64,000 nucleotides of DNA from Roseitranquillus sp963776845 (lineage in GTDB: Bacteria; Pseudomonadota; Alphaproteobacteria; Rhodobacterales; Rhodobacteraceae). The translations under genes were made by a program, and so were the position numbers. Below are positions 43,837-54,335 of the stretch, piece by piece; the first letter of the stretch is position 1; each line of letters starts with the position of its first letter. Location of the stretch: the NCBI GenBank assembly GCA_963776845.1, contig CAVZOJ010000002.1, positions 124,001 to 188,000 of the forward strand. Reading direction: 5' to 3'. The notes beneath the pieces were generated by a model. The model saw nothing but the letters and a program-made list of their open reading frames with translations, ran no database searches and had not been told where the DNA came from.

Positions 43837-43903
43837 GCCCGCGCCTTTCCTTCGGCATCTTGCAGGAATGCCGCGGCGAGGTGGGCCGCAGCCTTGATAG
43901 AGG

Positions 43904-44398
43904 TCAACGGGCGGCGACGGAAGACCGCTTGCCCAGACGTGACTGATAGTCATGCGCCCGCCAGTTCGCGCGGGAGAGCCACTGTGCCTCCGGCTGACGT
44001 CTTGCGAGATCGTCGTCGATCTCGACCTCGTCGAAGCCCGAGCGTCGGGCCATTGCATACTGGTCGGCGAGCACGTGCCCCGCGGCGCGGAGGCGGCCGG
44101 CGAAGCCCGCCTGGCGCAGGCGCCGGGCGAGGGTGAAGCCGCGGCCGTCAGAGAAGCTTGGAAAGGCGATGCGGATCAAGTCCGGGGATCGGGGCGATGC
44201 TCCGCTCTCGTGGTGCGCGGTCGGATCCGCCTCGCGCCCTGCGAGGTCAGAGCCGCCGGCGAGCAAGGCCCGGACATCATCCCACGCCGCGTCCGAAGGT
44301 ACGTCGACGCCCGATTCGTCGTCACGCCCGTCCAGCGCGGCGATGGCGCCGGCCCAGTCGTCGGTGCCGAAGCCCGCATCGGTGACGATCACGCTCAT
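43904..44398 (-). CDS. DUF934 protein of the cysteine cluster
   Basis: The 164-residue protein has the DUF934 core: FPSFSDGRGFTLARRLRQAG, GRLRAAGHVLADQYAMARRS, and the tail EAQWLSRANWRAHDYQSRLG. DUF934 genes regularly follow cysI and cysH in proteobacteria and were proposed to be linked to sulfite reduction. The start overlaps the cysH stop (ATGA). Confidence 0.88.
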   Translation of the reverse strand: MSVIVTDAGFGTDDWAGAIAALDGRDDESGVDVPSDAAWDDVRALLAGGSDLAGREADPTAHHESGASPRSPDLIRIAFPSFSDGRGFTLARRLRQAGFAGRLRAAGHVLADQYAMARRSGFDEVEIDDDLARRQPEAQWLSRANWRAHDYQSRLGKRSSVAAR

Positions 44399-45121
44399 GC
44401 CGCGTCCTTTCTCGGCAGCGGGCCGCGGACAACCTTGCCGTTCACGAAGTGGATCCCGCATTCATCCTTGTCCTCGCCGCGCCAGCGCCCGGCGCGCGGG
44501 TCCTCGCCCGACGCGACCGGCGTCGTGCAGGGGGCGCACCCAATCGAGGGGTAGCCGTGCGCGACCAGGGGATGGCGCGGCAGGCGGTTGTTGGTCATGT
44601 AATCCTGGACGTCTTGCGGCGACCAGTGCGCCAGCGGGTTGATCTTGAGACGTCCGCTGTCCTCCTCGACCTCGAAGAACTCCATCTCGGCCCGGCGCCC
44701 GCCCTGGAAGCGCTTGCGACCGGTGATCCAGGCGTCGAACTCCTTGAGCGCGTGCTGCAGGGGCCGTGCTTTTCTCAGGTCGCAGCAGGCATCCGTGTCG
44801 CTGAGGTGAAGTGTCCCGTCCTCGTCCCCGGGGGCCGGGCGGAGCAGGCGGACGTCCAACAGGCCAAGCCTCGCCGACACGTCGCGCTGGTACGCCAGTG
44901 TCTGCGGGAACAGCATTCCGGTCTCGAGGAACAGGACCGGAAGCGCCTCATCCACGACGGAGACCATGTGCAGCAGGACGACGGACTCCGCCCCGAAGGA
45001 CGAGACCAGCGCCACCCTGCCGACCTGCAGGTCTGCGAGTGCGTGATGCAGCACGTCGTGGGCAGAGTGATGCCGGTATCGTGCGTTCAGCGCCGCCGCC
45101 CGCTCGACCACGTCGGCAGCG

Positions 45122-45132
<11 letters not shown>
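44395..45132 (-). CDS. cysH: Assimilatory APS/PAPS reductase CysH
   Basis: The 245-residue enzyme has SFGAES (residues 45-50) at the nucleotide end and the Cys pairs Cys116-Cys117 (DACCDLRKARPL) and Cys199/Cys202 (GCAPCTTP). These are the [4Fe-4S] ligands of the APS reductase type. The catalytic Cys225 is in ECGIHF. The cluster means it probably uses adenylyl sulfate directly instead of PAPS. Its start overlaps cysI by 11 bp. Confidence 0.92.
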
Positions 45133-46780
<1,648 letters not shown>

Positions 46781-46831
46781 CTGGCGTCTCCTGCAGCACG
46801 CTTCTGAAAGAGGCGCCGCGTTGTCGGTCTG

Positions 46832-47167
46832 TCAGCGGGTGGAGCGAGGTCCGGGCATGGGCGCGGAGGCGCGATACGCCTGCTTGCCGAGCACGTAGTT
46901 CGAAGGTCCGCGCGCTCGGAACAACTCGCGGAAGTGCACGGGTTCGGGCCCGTGCGGGCCGGCGACCGCGTCGGCAAGATACGCGCCGACGACCTCGCCG
47001 TCTCGCCCCTGGGCGTGGAGCAGGCGGAGCTGGGCGTGCGCCTCGTCGTCGAGGAGCTCGGCCTTGTTATGGTCGCGAACCCATGACCCGTCGGCGGCAA
47101 GGTAGACTACGTCCCCCTCGAGAAGCGCGTTGGCGGTGACGACCTTCGGTGTGAAGCGGCGGCTCAT
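46832..47167 (-). CDS. DUF2849 protein of the cysteine operon
   Basis: The 111-residue protein begins MSRRFTPKVVTANALLEGDV and contains VYLAADGSWVRDHNKAELLD, the DUF2849 pattern. It is small and soluble, with no clear active site. ATG 47167 overlaps the cysG stop (ATGA). Being between cysG and cysI suggests a helper role in sulfite reduction, not yet defined. Confidence 0.8.
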   Translation of the reverse strand: MSRRFTPKVVTANALLEGDVVYLAADGSWVRDHNKAELLDDEAHAQLRLLHAQGRDGEVVGAYLADAVAGPHGPEPVHFRELFRARGPSNYVLGKQAYRASAPMPGPRSTR

Positions 47168-48546
47168 AGCGCGATCTCCGTGCTGGCGGCGGCCACGGCC
47201 CCGCGCGAGGCGAGGCCGAGCAGGATGACGGCGGGGCCGGTGAGGCCGGCCTCGGCCAGGTCCTCCGGCAGGCGGGCGAGCGTCGTGTCGAGGATGCGCT
47301 CGTCGGGGCGGCTGGCGTTCTCGACGACGCCCACCGGGGTCGCGGGGTCGGCGCCGTGCATCATCAGGCGGCCCTGCACGAAGCGGGCTGCGCGCTTGCC
47401 CATGTAGATCGCGGCGACCTCGCCCGGCCTGGCGAGCTGGCGCCAGTCGTGCTCGGCAAGGCCGTCGACGTCGTGCCCGGTGATCAGGCGGGCACCGGAG
47501 TTGCGGCCGCGGCGGGTGAGGCTTTGTCCCAACGACGCGACGGCGGCGGAAGCGGCGGTGATGCCGGGGACGACGGACCACTCGATGCCGGCGGCCTCCA
47601 CCGCCTCGATCTCCTCGTCGAGGCGGCCGAAGACGGTGGGGTCGCCGGACTTGAGTCGGACGACGAGCGCGCCTTGGCGCACGTGATCGACGATCAGATC
47701 GTTGATCGACGCCTGGCTGACCGACGCGCCGAAGCCTTCCTTGCCGGCGGCGATCAGGTGCGCCTCGCGCCGCGCGAGCTCGAGGATCGGGCCCGCGACG
47801 AGTCGGTCGTGAATCACCACGTCGGCCTGGTCGAGCGCGCGCCGTGCTTTCAGTGTCAGAAGGTCGGGGTCACCCGGTCCGGCGCCGACGAAGATCACGC
47901 GCCCCGGCTCGCGCTCGGTGACGAGGTGGCGGACGAGCAGCGCCTGCAGGGCGTTGCCGAGGTCTGCGCCACGCGCCAGGGCGTCGGGACCGGCGGTGGC
48001 GTACCACTCCGCCCAGAAGTCCCGTCGGGCACGGCCGTGCGGCAGAGCTTCGGCAGCGGGGCGGAACGACTGTCCAGCGCGGGCCAGGGGGCCCGTCGAC
48101 TGCGGCAGCCGCGCCTCGACGTCGGCCTTGATGGCGCGGGCGAGGACGGGCGCTGCGCCCTCGGTCCCGATGGCGACGGTGACCGGATCACGGTCGACGA
48201 TGGCGGGGGTGATGAAGTCGCTCGCGCCCAAATTGTCCACGGAGTTCACGATGGCGCCGTCGGCGCGGGCGAGGGCGGCGGTGCGGGCATCCTCGGCGTC
48301 GTCGTCGGAGGCGGCGTAGAAGAGCGCCGCACAGAGGGCGTCACCCGGGCCGAAGGTTCGCCGGACGAGGGTCAGTCGGTCCTCCTGCGCCCATGCCTCG
48401 ATCTCCGGGGCGGGCTCCGCCGCGAAGACGCTGATCCGCGCCTCGGTCTTCAGCAGCAGGCGTAGCTTGGCGATCGCGGCCTCGCCACCTCCCGCGACGA
48501 CGATGCGTCGGCCTGCGACGGAGAGGAAGATCGGGAAGTGGCGCAT
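47164..48546 (-). CDS. cysG: Siroheme synthase CysG
   Basis: From ATG 48546 (MRHFPIFLSVAGRRIVVAGG) the protein has 460 residues. The N-terminal half is the dehydrogenase/ferrochelatase (NAD-binding GGGEAAIAKLRLLL), and the C-terminal half is the uroporphyrinogen III methyltransferase (VGAGPGDPDLLTLKARRALD, VVRLKSGDPTVFGR). It makes siroheme for CysI. The gene starts the minus-strand cys operon, divergent from the Lrp/AsnC gene. Confidence 0.95.
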   Translation of the reverse strand: MRHFPIFLSVAGRRIVVAGGGEAAIAKLRLLLKTEARISVFAAEPAPEIEAWAQEDRLTLVRRTFGPGDALCAALFYAASDDDAEDARTAALARADGAIVNSVDNLGASDFITPAIVDRDPVTVAIGTEGAAPVLARAIKADVEARLPQSTGPLARAGQSFRPAAEALPHGRARRDFWAEWYATAGPDALARGADLGNALQALLVRHLVTEREPGRVIFVGAGPGDPDLLTLKARRALDQADVVIHDRLVAGPILELARREAHLIAAGKEGFGASVSQASINDLIVDHVRQGALVVRLKSGDPTVFGRLDEEIEAVEAAGIEWSVVPGITAASAAVASLGQSLTRRGRNSGARLITGHDVDGLAEHDWRQLARPGEVAAIYMGKRAARFVQGRLMMHGADPATPVGVVENASRPDERILDTTLARLPEDLAEAGLTGPAVILLGLASRGAVAAASTEIAL

Positions 48547-48579
48547 CTGGATACTCCGCTTTCGCTTGGCTGAAATGTA

Positions 48580-48632
48580 GGACATTGTTCTGGCATAGGG
48601 CCATATGTCCCTGCAAAGAAGGACGCATGTCC
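48580..48632. promoter_or_regulatory. GGACAT/ATGTCC repeats between cysG and the Lrp/AsnC gene
   Basis: GGACAT (48580-48585) and ATGTCC (48605-48610) form an inverted repeat with a 19-base spacer; the second arm lies in the near-palindrome GGCCATATGTCC. A further GGAC-GCAT-GTCC lies at 48621-48632. The 118-bp gap between divergent genes fits an Lrp-type operator for the neighbouring regulator, with a spacing near two helix turns. Confidence 0.5.
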
Positions 48633-48664
48633 CTCAGCTTACGGTCCCGAGGAGTGGGAGGTTC

Positions 48665-49147
48665 ATGGCTAACGACAACCCGAAACCCGCGGTCCGGATC
48701 GACGCGATGGACCGGAAGATCATGGCGGAGCTCCAGCGCGACGCCAGCCAGTCGCTCGACGACATCGCCAGGAACGTGGGCTCATCCAAGACGCCGGTCT
48801 GGAACCGCGTCCGCAAGCTGCGCGAGGCCGGTGTAGTCGGGCGCCAGACGGTGGAACTGGATGCCGAGGCACTGGGGTTCGAGGCCTGCTTCTTCGTGCT
48901 GATTCGCACCGCCGAGCACGAGGCGGATTGGCAGCGGCGCTTTCTCGAGGCCCTGCGAAAGCGACCCGAGGTGCAGGAGGCGCACCGGTTGGCCGGCGAC
49001 ATCGACTACATCCTGAAGGTGCGCGTGCCGAACGCGCGCGCCTACGACGTCTTCTACCAGGCGCTGATCGCCGAGGTCCGGATCCACAACGTGACGGCGC
49101 TGCTGTCGATGGAGGAGATCAAGGCGACACGTGATCTGCCGCTTTGA
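48665..49147 (+). CDS. Lrp/AsnC-family regulator next to cysG
   Basis: The 160-residue protein has an N-terminal HTH (AMDRKIMAELQRDASQSLDD, SSKTPVWNRVRKLREAGVVG) and a C-terminal RAM domain (LRKRPEVQEAHRLAGDIDYI). ATG 48665 follows GGAGGTTC. It is divergent from the cys operon and I infer that it controls it, perhaps in response to an amino acid or sulfur compound. The upstream open frame to 48605 lacks support. Confidence 0.85.
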   Translation: MANDNPKPAVRIDAMDRKIMAELQRDASQSLDDIARNVGSSKTPVWNRVRKLREAGVVGRQTVELDAEALGFEACFFVLIRTAEHEADWQRRFLEALRKRPEVQEAHRLAGDIDYILKVRVPNARAYDVFYQALIAEVRIHNVTALLSMEEIKATRDLPL

Positions 49148-49218
49148 AGCGTTTCGAACGTTGCGGATTGCATAGAACCGTGTCGTATGACGCGGGGACA
49201 AGGGTACGGGGGACATTG

Positions 49219-50475
49219 GTGGACGGTAGGGCGATTCTGCGCGGTCTCTTCGATGCGGCGGTGGCGGCGGCGGATCCGATGCTGGTGGTCCCCGAGGCGC
49301 TGGGCCGCCGGCCGCGACGGGTCATGGTCGTCGGTGCCGGCAAGGCCTCGGCGCGCATGGCCGAGGCGCTGGAGCGGACCTGGGGGCCCTGCGCCGGCCT
49401 CGTCATCACGCGCTACGGTCACGCGCGGCCGACCCGCGGTGTCGAGATCGTCGAAGCGGCGCACCCCGTTCCAGACGCGGCGGGCGTCGAGGCGACGCGC
49501 CGAATGCTCGAGATCGTCTCGCAACTCCAGGCGGGCGACACGCTGGTCGCATTGATCTCTGGTGGCGGGTCGGCGCTCCTGTGCGCGCCGGCCGAGGGAC
49601 TGATACTGGAGGACAAGCAGGCCGTCGCACGCGCGCTTCTCGCCTCTGGCGCGCCGATCGGGGACATCAATGGCGTGCGCAAGCATCTCTCGGCGGTGAA
49701 GGGCGGGCGCCTGGCGGCCGCGGCGCATCCCGCGCGGGTCGTGGCGCTGATGATCTCCGACGTGCCGGGCGACGATCCCGCCGACATCGCCAGTGGGCCG
49801 ACCGTCGGCACCTACGGCGACGCGGCTCGTGCAGTCGCGACGCTGCAGCGCTGGGGTGTCACGCCCCCGCCGCCGGTTGCACGGTTCCTCGAACGCGGCA
49901 CCAATCCGGTCAAGCCGGACGACCCGCGGCTGGACGGCGTGCGGAACCTGGTGATCGCGGCACCCGCCCGCTCGCTCGAGGCGGCGGCGGCGGCGGCCGC
50001 CCGGCGGGGGCTGAGGGCCGAACTGCTCGGCGATGCGATCGAGGGCGAGGCCGCAGAGGTCGCCCGCGAGCAGGTTGCAACGGCCAAGGCGCGGCAGGCA
50101 GAGATGGTGCCGGGCGACGCGCCTCTGGTGCTTCTGAGCGGCGGCGAATGTACCGTCACCGGCAGCGGCACGGGTTCCGGTGGCCCGAACGCGGAGTTCG
50201 TGCTGGCCGCCGCCCTGGCGCTGGATGGATGGCGCGGGATCCACGTCATCGCCTGCGACACCGACGGCGTCGATGGCGCGGCCGAGATCGCTGGCGCCGT
50301 CGCGGGCCCCGACACGCTGGAGAAGGCATGGGCGCAGCGGCTGGACGCCACCGCCGCGCTTGCGGCGCACGACAGCCACGGCTTCTTCTCGGCGCTGAGT
50401 GACAGTGTCGTGACGGGCCCGACGCTGACGAACGTCAACGACTTCCGCGCCATCCTGATCGAGCCGCCGGCCTGA
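49219..50475 (+). CDS. Glycerate 2-kinase (DUF4147 / MOFRL type)
   Basis: The chosen start GTG 49219 follows GGGGGA; TTG 49216 or further upstream are alternatives. The 418-residue protein has VMVVGAGKASARMAEALE, an ALISGGGSALL turn, PIGDINGVRKHLSAVKGGRL, and the C-terminal MOFRL part with CDTDGVDGAAEIAGA. It phosphorylates glycerate to 2-phosphoglycerate in tartronate and serine-pathway metabolism. Its upstream neighbour is the regulator gene, but the spacing suggests a separate unit. Confidence 0.88.
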   Translation: MDGRAILRGLFDAAVAAADPMLVVPEALGRRPRRVMVVGAGKASARMAEALERTWGPCAGLVITRYGHARPTRGVEIVEAAHPVPDAAGVEATRRMLEIVSQLQAGDTLVALISGGGSALLCAPAEGLILEDKQAVARALLASGAPIGDINGVRKHLSAVKGGRLAAAAHPARVVALMISDVPGDDPADIASGPTVGTYGDAARAVATLQRWGVTPPPPVARFLERGTNPVKPDDPRLDGVRNLVIAAPARSLEAAAAAAARRGLRAELLGDAIEGEAAEVAREQVATAKARQAEMVPGDAPLVLLSGGECTVTGSGTGSGGPNAEFVLAAALALDGWRGIHVIACDTDGVDGAAEIAGAVAGPDTLEKAWAQRLDATAALAAHDSHGFFSALSDSVVTGPTLTNVNDFRAILIEPPA

Positions 50476-50527
50476 CTTTGCCGGGCAAGCGGCTAGGTGA
50501 CGGCCGGAGGATGCGACAGGAGCTCGA

Positions 50528-51409
50528 ATGCAGATAGCGGTGATCGGGGCGGGACTCGCGGGGCTGACCGCGGCACGGGCGCTGAAGGATGCCGGGCACG
50601 AGGTCACGGTCTTCGACAAGAGCCGTGGCCTTGGCGGGCGGCTTGCCACGCGCCGGACCGAGGCAGGGGGCATTGATCATGGCGCGCCTTGGGTGACGGC
50701 CACTGGCGCTTTCGGCGACGCGCTCGCGGTGCTGGCGGAGGCGGGCGCAGCCGCGCGCTACGACGATGCCTGGGTCGGGCTTCCCGGCATGTCGGGTCTG
50801 GTGCGACCGCTGGCCGAAGGCCTCGACGTCCGGAACGGTGCCGAGGTGACGTCGCTCGACGCCTCCGCCGGAACGTTCGTCGCGTCCGATGCCCAGCAAG
50901 GGCCGTTCGACCAGATCGTCCTGGCCATCCCTGCACCCCAGTCGTTCGCGCTGACCGGGGCGGAGGCGCTGGAGGCGGTCGTCATGGCACCGGCCTGGAC
51001 GTTGCTCGCGGCGTTCGACGAGCCGCTCGGCCTGCCGGATGTGGTCCGTCCGGAGGCGGCGCCGGTGGAGCTTGCGCTGCGCGACGGGGCCAAGCCGGGA
51101 CGCAGCGGCGAGACGTGGGTCCTGCACATGCGCCCCGATTGGACGCGCGCCAACCTCGAGCGTCGCCGCGAGGAAATCTTGCCCGACCTGTCCGGCTTCC
51201 TCGGAGAGCTGACCGGCCTCGCGCTGCCGCATCCGACCTACCTCGCCGCGCACCGCTGGCGCTACTCCCGGACGGAGCGTCCGCTCGGGGAGCCTTACCT
51301 GGAACTGGCCGGCGGCCGGGTGCTGGCAGGCGGCGACTGGGCCTTCGGGCCGGACGCGGAGGACGCCTGGCGGAGCGGGACGGCGATGGCCGAGGCGCTC
51401 CTCCGCTGA
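50528..51409 (+). CDS. FAD-dependent oxidoreductase, renalase-like
   Basis: The 293-residue protein begins with a dinucleotide-binding fold: IAVIGAGLAGLTAARALKDA, then VFDKSRGLGGRLATRRTEAG. It resembles the NAD(P)/FAD amine-oxidase relatives of the renalase branch; GGDWAFGPDAEDAWRSG near the end is the FAD C-terminal motif. The substrate is unknown. Four to five of its helices are typical in length for the family. It lies before mnmH. Confidence 0.8.
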   Translation: MQIAVIGAGLAGLTAARALKDAGHEVTVFDKSRGLGGRLATRRTEAGGIDHGAPWVTATGAFGDALAVLAEAGAAARYDDAWVGLPGMSGLVRPLAEGLDVRNGAEVTSLDASAGTFVASDAQQGPFDQIVLAIPAPQSFALTGAEALEAVVMAPAWTLLAAFDEPLGLPDVVRPEAAPVELALRDGAKPGRSGETWVLHMRPDWTRANLERRREEILPDLSGFLGELTGLALPHPTYLAAHRWRYSRTERPLGEPYLELAGGRVLAGGDWAFGPDAEDAWRSGTAMAEALLR

Positions 51410-51449
51410 GCCTTTCGGTCGGCGGCGCGGCGCGCTAAGGCTCCGGGCC

Positions 51450-52490
51450 ATGCCGCTTCGCGCCTCATCCCTGACGGACCTGCTCGACCACGGTCACGAC
51501 ATGCTGATCGACGTCCGCTCGCCCTCGGAATTCGCCGAGGACCATGTGCCCGGCGCCGTCAACTTGCCGGTCCTGAGTGACGAGGAGCGCGCCCGTGTCG
51601 GGACGATCTACGTGCAGGACGAGCCGTTTCGCGCGCGCAAGATCGGCGCGGCGCTGGTGGCACGAAACGCGGCCACGCATCTCGAGGGGCCGCTCGCCGG
51701 GATGCCGGGCGGCTGGCGCCCGCTGCTCTATTGCTGGCGCGGCGGGCAGCGGTCGGGCTCCTTCGCCTCGATCCTCGGGCAGATAGGCTGGCGCGCGGAC
51801 ACGGTGGAAGGCGGATACCGTAGCTGGCGGCGTGCCGTGGTCGACCGGCTCTACCATGCGGACTGGCCGTGCAGCGTCGTCCTGCTCGACGGCAACACCG
51901 GATCGGGCAAGACGGAGATCCTGGAGCGCGCGGCCGAGCGGGGTGCACAGGTCCTCGACCTCGAGGGGCTGGCGCGGCACCGCGGGTCGCTCTTCGGCAA
52001 TGTCGGCGAGCAGCCTTCGCAGAAGCGGTTCGAGACTGAGCTGGCGGTCGCGTCGCTCCGCCTCGATCCCGCACGGCCGCTGCTCGTCGAGGCGGAGTCG
52101 AGCAAGATCGGCGAGCGCCTGGTTCCGCCGGCGCTGTGGAAGGCGATGCGTGCCGCGCCTCGCATCGCCATTTCGGCGCCGGTCGCGGCGCGCGTCGACT
52201 ATACGCTGGGGGCATATGCCGATCTCGCCGGGGATCGCGCCCGCCTCGACGCCGTGGTCGGATCGTTGAAGCCGCTCGTCGGCGGCGAGACGGCGGCGAG
52301 GTGGCAGGGCCTCGCGGCGGCAGGCGACCTGCGTACCCTCGTCACCGAACTGCTCGAGCAGCACTACGATCCGCGGTATGCCAAGTCGCGGCAGGCGGCG
52401 GCGACGACGCTCTCGGCCGACCGGCTCGACGCTGATGGGCTCGACCGGCTCGCCGACGAAGCTGTCGCTGCGATCGGGCACCTCCGGTGA
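51450..52490 (+). CDS. mnmH: tRNA 2-selenouridine synthase MnmH
   Basis: The 346-residue enzyme has an N-terminal rhodanese domain with catalytic Cys95 (YCWRGGQRSGS) and a C-terminal P-loop domain (GNTGSGKTE, residues 148-156). It replaces sulfur with selenium in 2-thiouridine at the tRNA wobble position and can also attach geranyl groups. No selD is seen in this window. The next gene overlaps by GTGA. Confidence 0.93.
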   Translation: MPLRASSLTDLLDHGHDMLIDVRSPSEFAEDHVPGAVNLPVLSDEERARVGTIYVQDEPFRARKIGAALVARNAATHLEGPLAGMPGGWRPLLYCWRGGQRSGSFASILGQIGWRADTVEGGYRSWRRAVVDRLYHADWPCSVVLLDGNTGSGKTEILERAAERGAQVLDLEGLARHRGSLFGNVGEQPSQKRFETELAVASLRLDPARPLLVEAESSKIGERLVPPALWKAMRAAPRIAISAPVAARVDYTLGAYADLAGDRARLDAVVGSLKPLVGGETAARWQGLAAAGDLRTLVTELLEQHYDPRYAKSRQAAATTLSADRLDADGLDRLADEAVAAIGHLR

Positions 52491-52843
52491 CTGGCGTCGT
52501 CCGCCTGCGCCTCGTCTTCGGGGACGATGCGATGCTGGGCCCGGGGAAGGCCGATCTTCTGAGGCTGATCGCCGATACCGGCTCGATCTCGGCCGCCGGC
52601 CGGCGCATGGGCATGAGCTACCGCCGGGCGTGGGGCCTTGTCGAGGAGCTGAACCGAGCATTCCGCGAGCCGCTGGTGGAGACCGCACGCGGCGGAGCCG
52701 GGGGTGGCGGCGCGGTCGTCACCGACGCGGGGCGGGAGATACTGCACCTCTACGAACAGCTCGAGGCACGGCTGGAGGCGGAGGGCGGCGAGGAGATCGC
52801 CGCGATCCGGTCCCGGCTCGCCGATATGTCCGAGCGGAAATAA
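52487..52843 (+). CDS. ModE N-terminal-like HTH regulator
   Basis: The 118-residue protein is a winged-helix domain of the ModE type: MLGPGKADLLRLIADTGSIS, AAGRRMGMSYRRAWGLVEEL and VTDAGREILHLYEQLEARLE. The Mop molybdate-binding half of ModE is missing. It starts in a GTGA overlap with mnmH and is 62 bp before modA. It probably represses modABC, but how it senses molybdate without Mop is not clear. Confidence 0.85.
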   Translation: MTGVVRLRLVFGDDAMLGPGKADLLRLIADTGSISAAGRRMGMSYRRAWGLVEELNRAFREPLVETARGGAGGGGAVVTDAGREILHLYEQLEARLEAEGGEEIAAIRSRLADMSERK

Positions 52844-52905
52844 CGCTTGCCAAGCGACCACATGAATGGCGAAGTCGTCCGCGAATGCCGGAGACGGAGA
52901 CCGTC

Positions 52906-53640
52906 ATGCGCGTCGCGCCGATCGTTCTTGCGCTGCTAATTGCCGGACGTGCCGCTGCCGCCGATGTGACCGTGTTCGCAGCGGCAAGCCTCAAGGATGC
53001 GCTTGACACCGTTGCCGGCGCCTATGCCGAGGCGACCAAAGAGACCATAACGATCTCCTATGCCGGAAGTTCGGCGCTGGCCCGACAGATCGAGGCCGGG
53101 GCGCCCGCCGACGTCTTCATCTCGGCCAATCCGGACTGGATGGATCACCTGTCCGAGTCCGGTCTGGTCGCAATCGACAGCCGCGTCGACCTGCTCGGCA
53201 ACAGTATGGTTCTGGTGGCGCCCCGCGGGGCTGCGGCGGTCGCCCTTGACGACCTGCCGCAGGCGCTGGGACAGGAGCGGCTGGTGATGACGCTCTACGA
53301 CGCGGTGCCGGCGGGCATCTACGGACGCCAGGCGCTCACCTCGCTCGGGCTCTGGGACGACCTCGTGGATCGTGTCGCGCAGGCCGACAACGTTCGCGTC
53401 GCTCTCGCGCTCGTTGCGACGCAAGAAGCGCCCTACGGCATCGTCTACGCAACCGATGCGGCGGCCGAGCCGCGCGTCGACGTCGTGGCGACGTTTCCGC
53501 CCGGCAGCCACGACGTGATCATCTATCCCGCCGCGGTCATCGGCGAGGGTGATATCGAAGCGGCGTCCGACTTCCTCGACTTCCTGCAGGGCGAGGCGGC
53601 TGACGCGATCTTCCTCGACCACGGCTTCACGCTTCGTTGA
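52906..53640 (+). CDS. modA: Molybdate-binding protein ModA
   Basis: The 244-residue precursor has a signal peptide (ending AAAA), then DVTVFAAASLKDALDTVAGA, the ModA opening, with SSALARQIEAGAPADVFISA as part of the oxyanion site. It captures molybdate or tungstate in the periplasm. The frame is open upstream, but the signal sequence fixes ATG 52906. modB starts at a TGATG overlap. Confidence 0.92.
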   Translation: MRVAPIVLALLIAGRAAAADVTVFAAASLKDALDTVAGAYAEATKETITISYAGSSALARQIEAGAPADVFISANPDWMDHLSESGLVAIDSRVDLLGNSMVLVAPRGAAAVALDDLPQALGQERLVMTLYDAVPAGIYGRQALTSLGLWDDLVDRVAQADNVRVALALVATQEAPYGIVYATDAAAEPRVDVVATFPPGSHDVIIYPAAVIGEGDIEAASDFLDFLQGEAADAIFLDHGFTLR

Positions 53641-54335
53641 TGGACTGGCTGGGGCCAGAGGAATGGCAGGCGGTTCGCCTGTCGCTGAAGGTCGCGTTCT
53701 GGGCGACGCTGGCGAGCCTGCCGCCCGGGATCCTCGTCGCGCTGGCGCTGGCGCGGGGACGGTTCCACGGACGGCAGGTGCTGAACGGGCTGGTGCACCT
53801 GCCGTTGATCCTGCCGCCCGTGGTGACTGGCTACCTGCTCTTGCTGACGTTCGGCCGACGCGCGCCGGTCGGCGCCTGGCTCGAGCAGACCTTCGGCCTC
53901 GTCTTCGCCTTTCGCTGGACCGGCGCGGCGCTCGCCGCCGCGGTCATGGCGTTCCCGCTGATGGTGCGAGCCATCCGGCTGTCGATCGAGGCGGTCGATC
54001 CGGGGCTGGAGCAGGCAGCGGCTACTCTCGGTGCTTCGCGGCTAAGGGTTTTCCTGACGGTCACCCTGCCGCTGACCCTGCCGGGGATCGTCGCCGGCGC
54101 GATCCTCGCCTTCGCCAAGGCGATGGGAGAGTTCGGCGCGACGATCACCTTCGTCTCCAACATTCCGGGCGAGACGCAGACGCTCGCCACAGCCGTCTAC
54201 GCCTTTCTGCAGGTCCCGGGCGGCGATGCGGCGGCGATGCGCCTGGTCATCGTCTCGGTCGTGATCGCGATGTCGGCGCTGCTGGCCTCGGAGATGCTGG
54301 CGGCAAGGGCGACGCGCGCGGTGCGGGGGGGATGA
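53640..54335 (+). CDS. modB: Molybdate ABC permease ModB
   Basis: The 231-residue permease has about five membrane helices and the ABC permease EAA loop (EQAAATLGASRLRVFLTVTL, PLTLPGIVAGAILAFAKAMG). The family motif GEFGATITFVSNIPGETQT is characteristic of ModB. It starts in a TGATG overlap with modA and overlaps modC by ATGA. Confidence 0.95.
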   Translation: MDWLGPEEWQAVRLSLKVAFWATLASLPPGILVALALARGRFHGRQVLNGLVHLPLILPPVVTGYLLLLTFGRRAPVGAWLEQTFGLVFAFRWTGAALAAAVMAFPLMVRAIRLSIEAVDPGLEQAAATLGASRLRVFLTVTLPLTLPGIVAGAILAFAKAMGEFGATITFVSNIPGETQTLATAVYAFLQVPGGDAAAMRLVIVSVVIAMSALLASEMLAARATRAVRGG

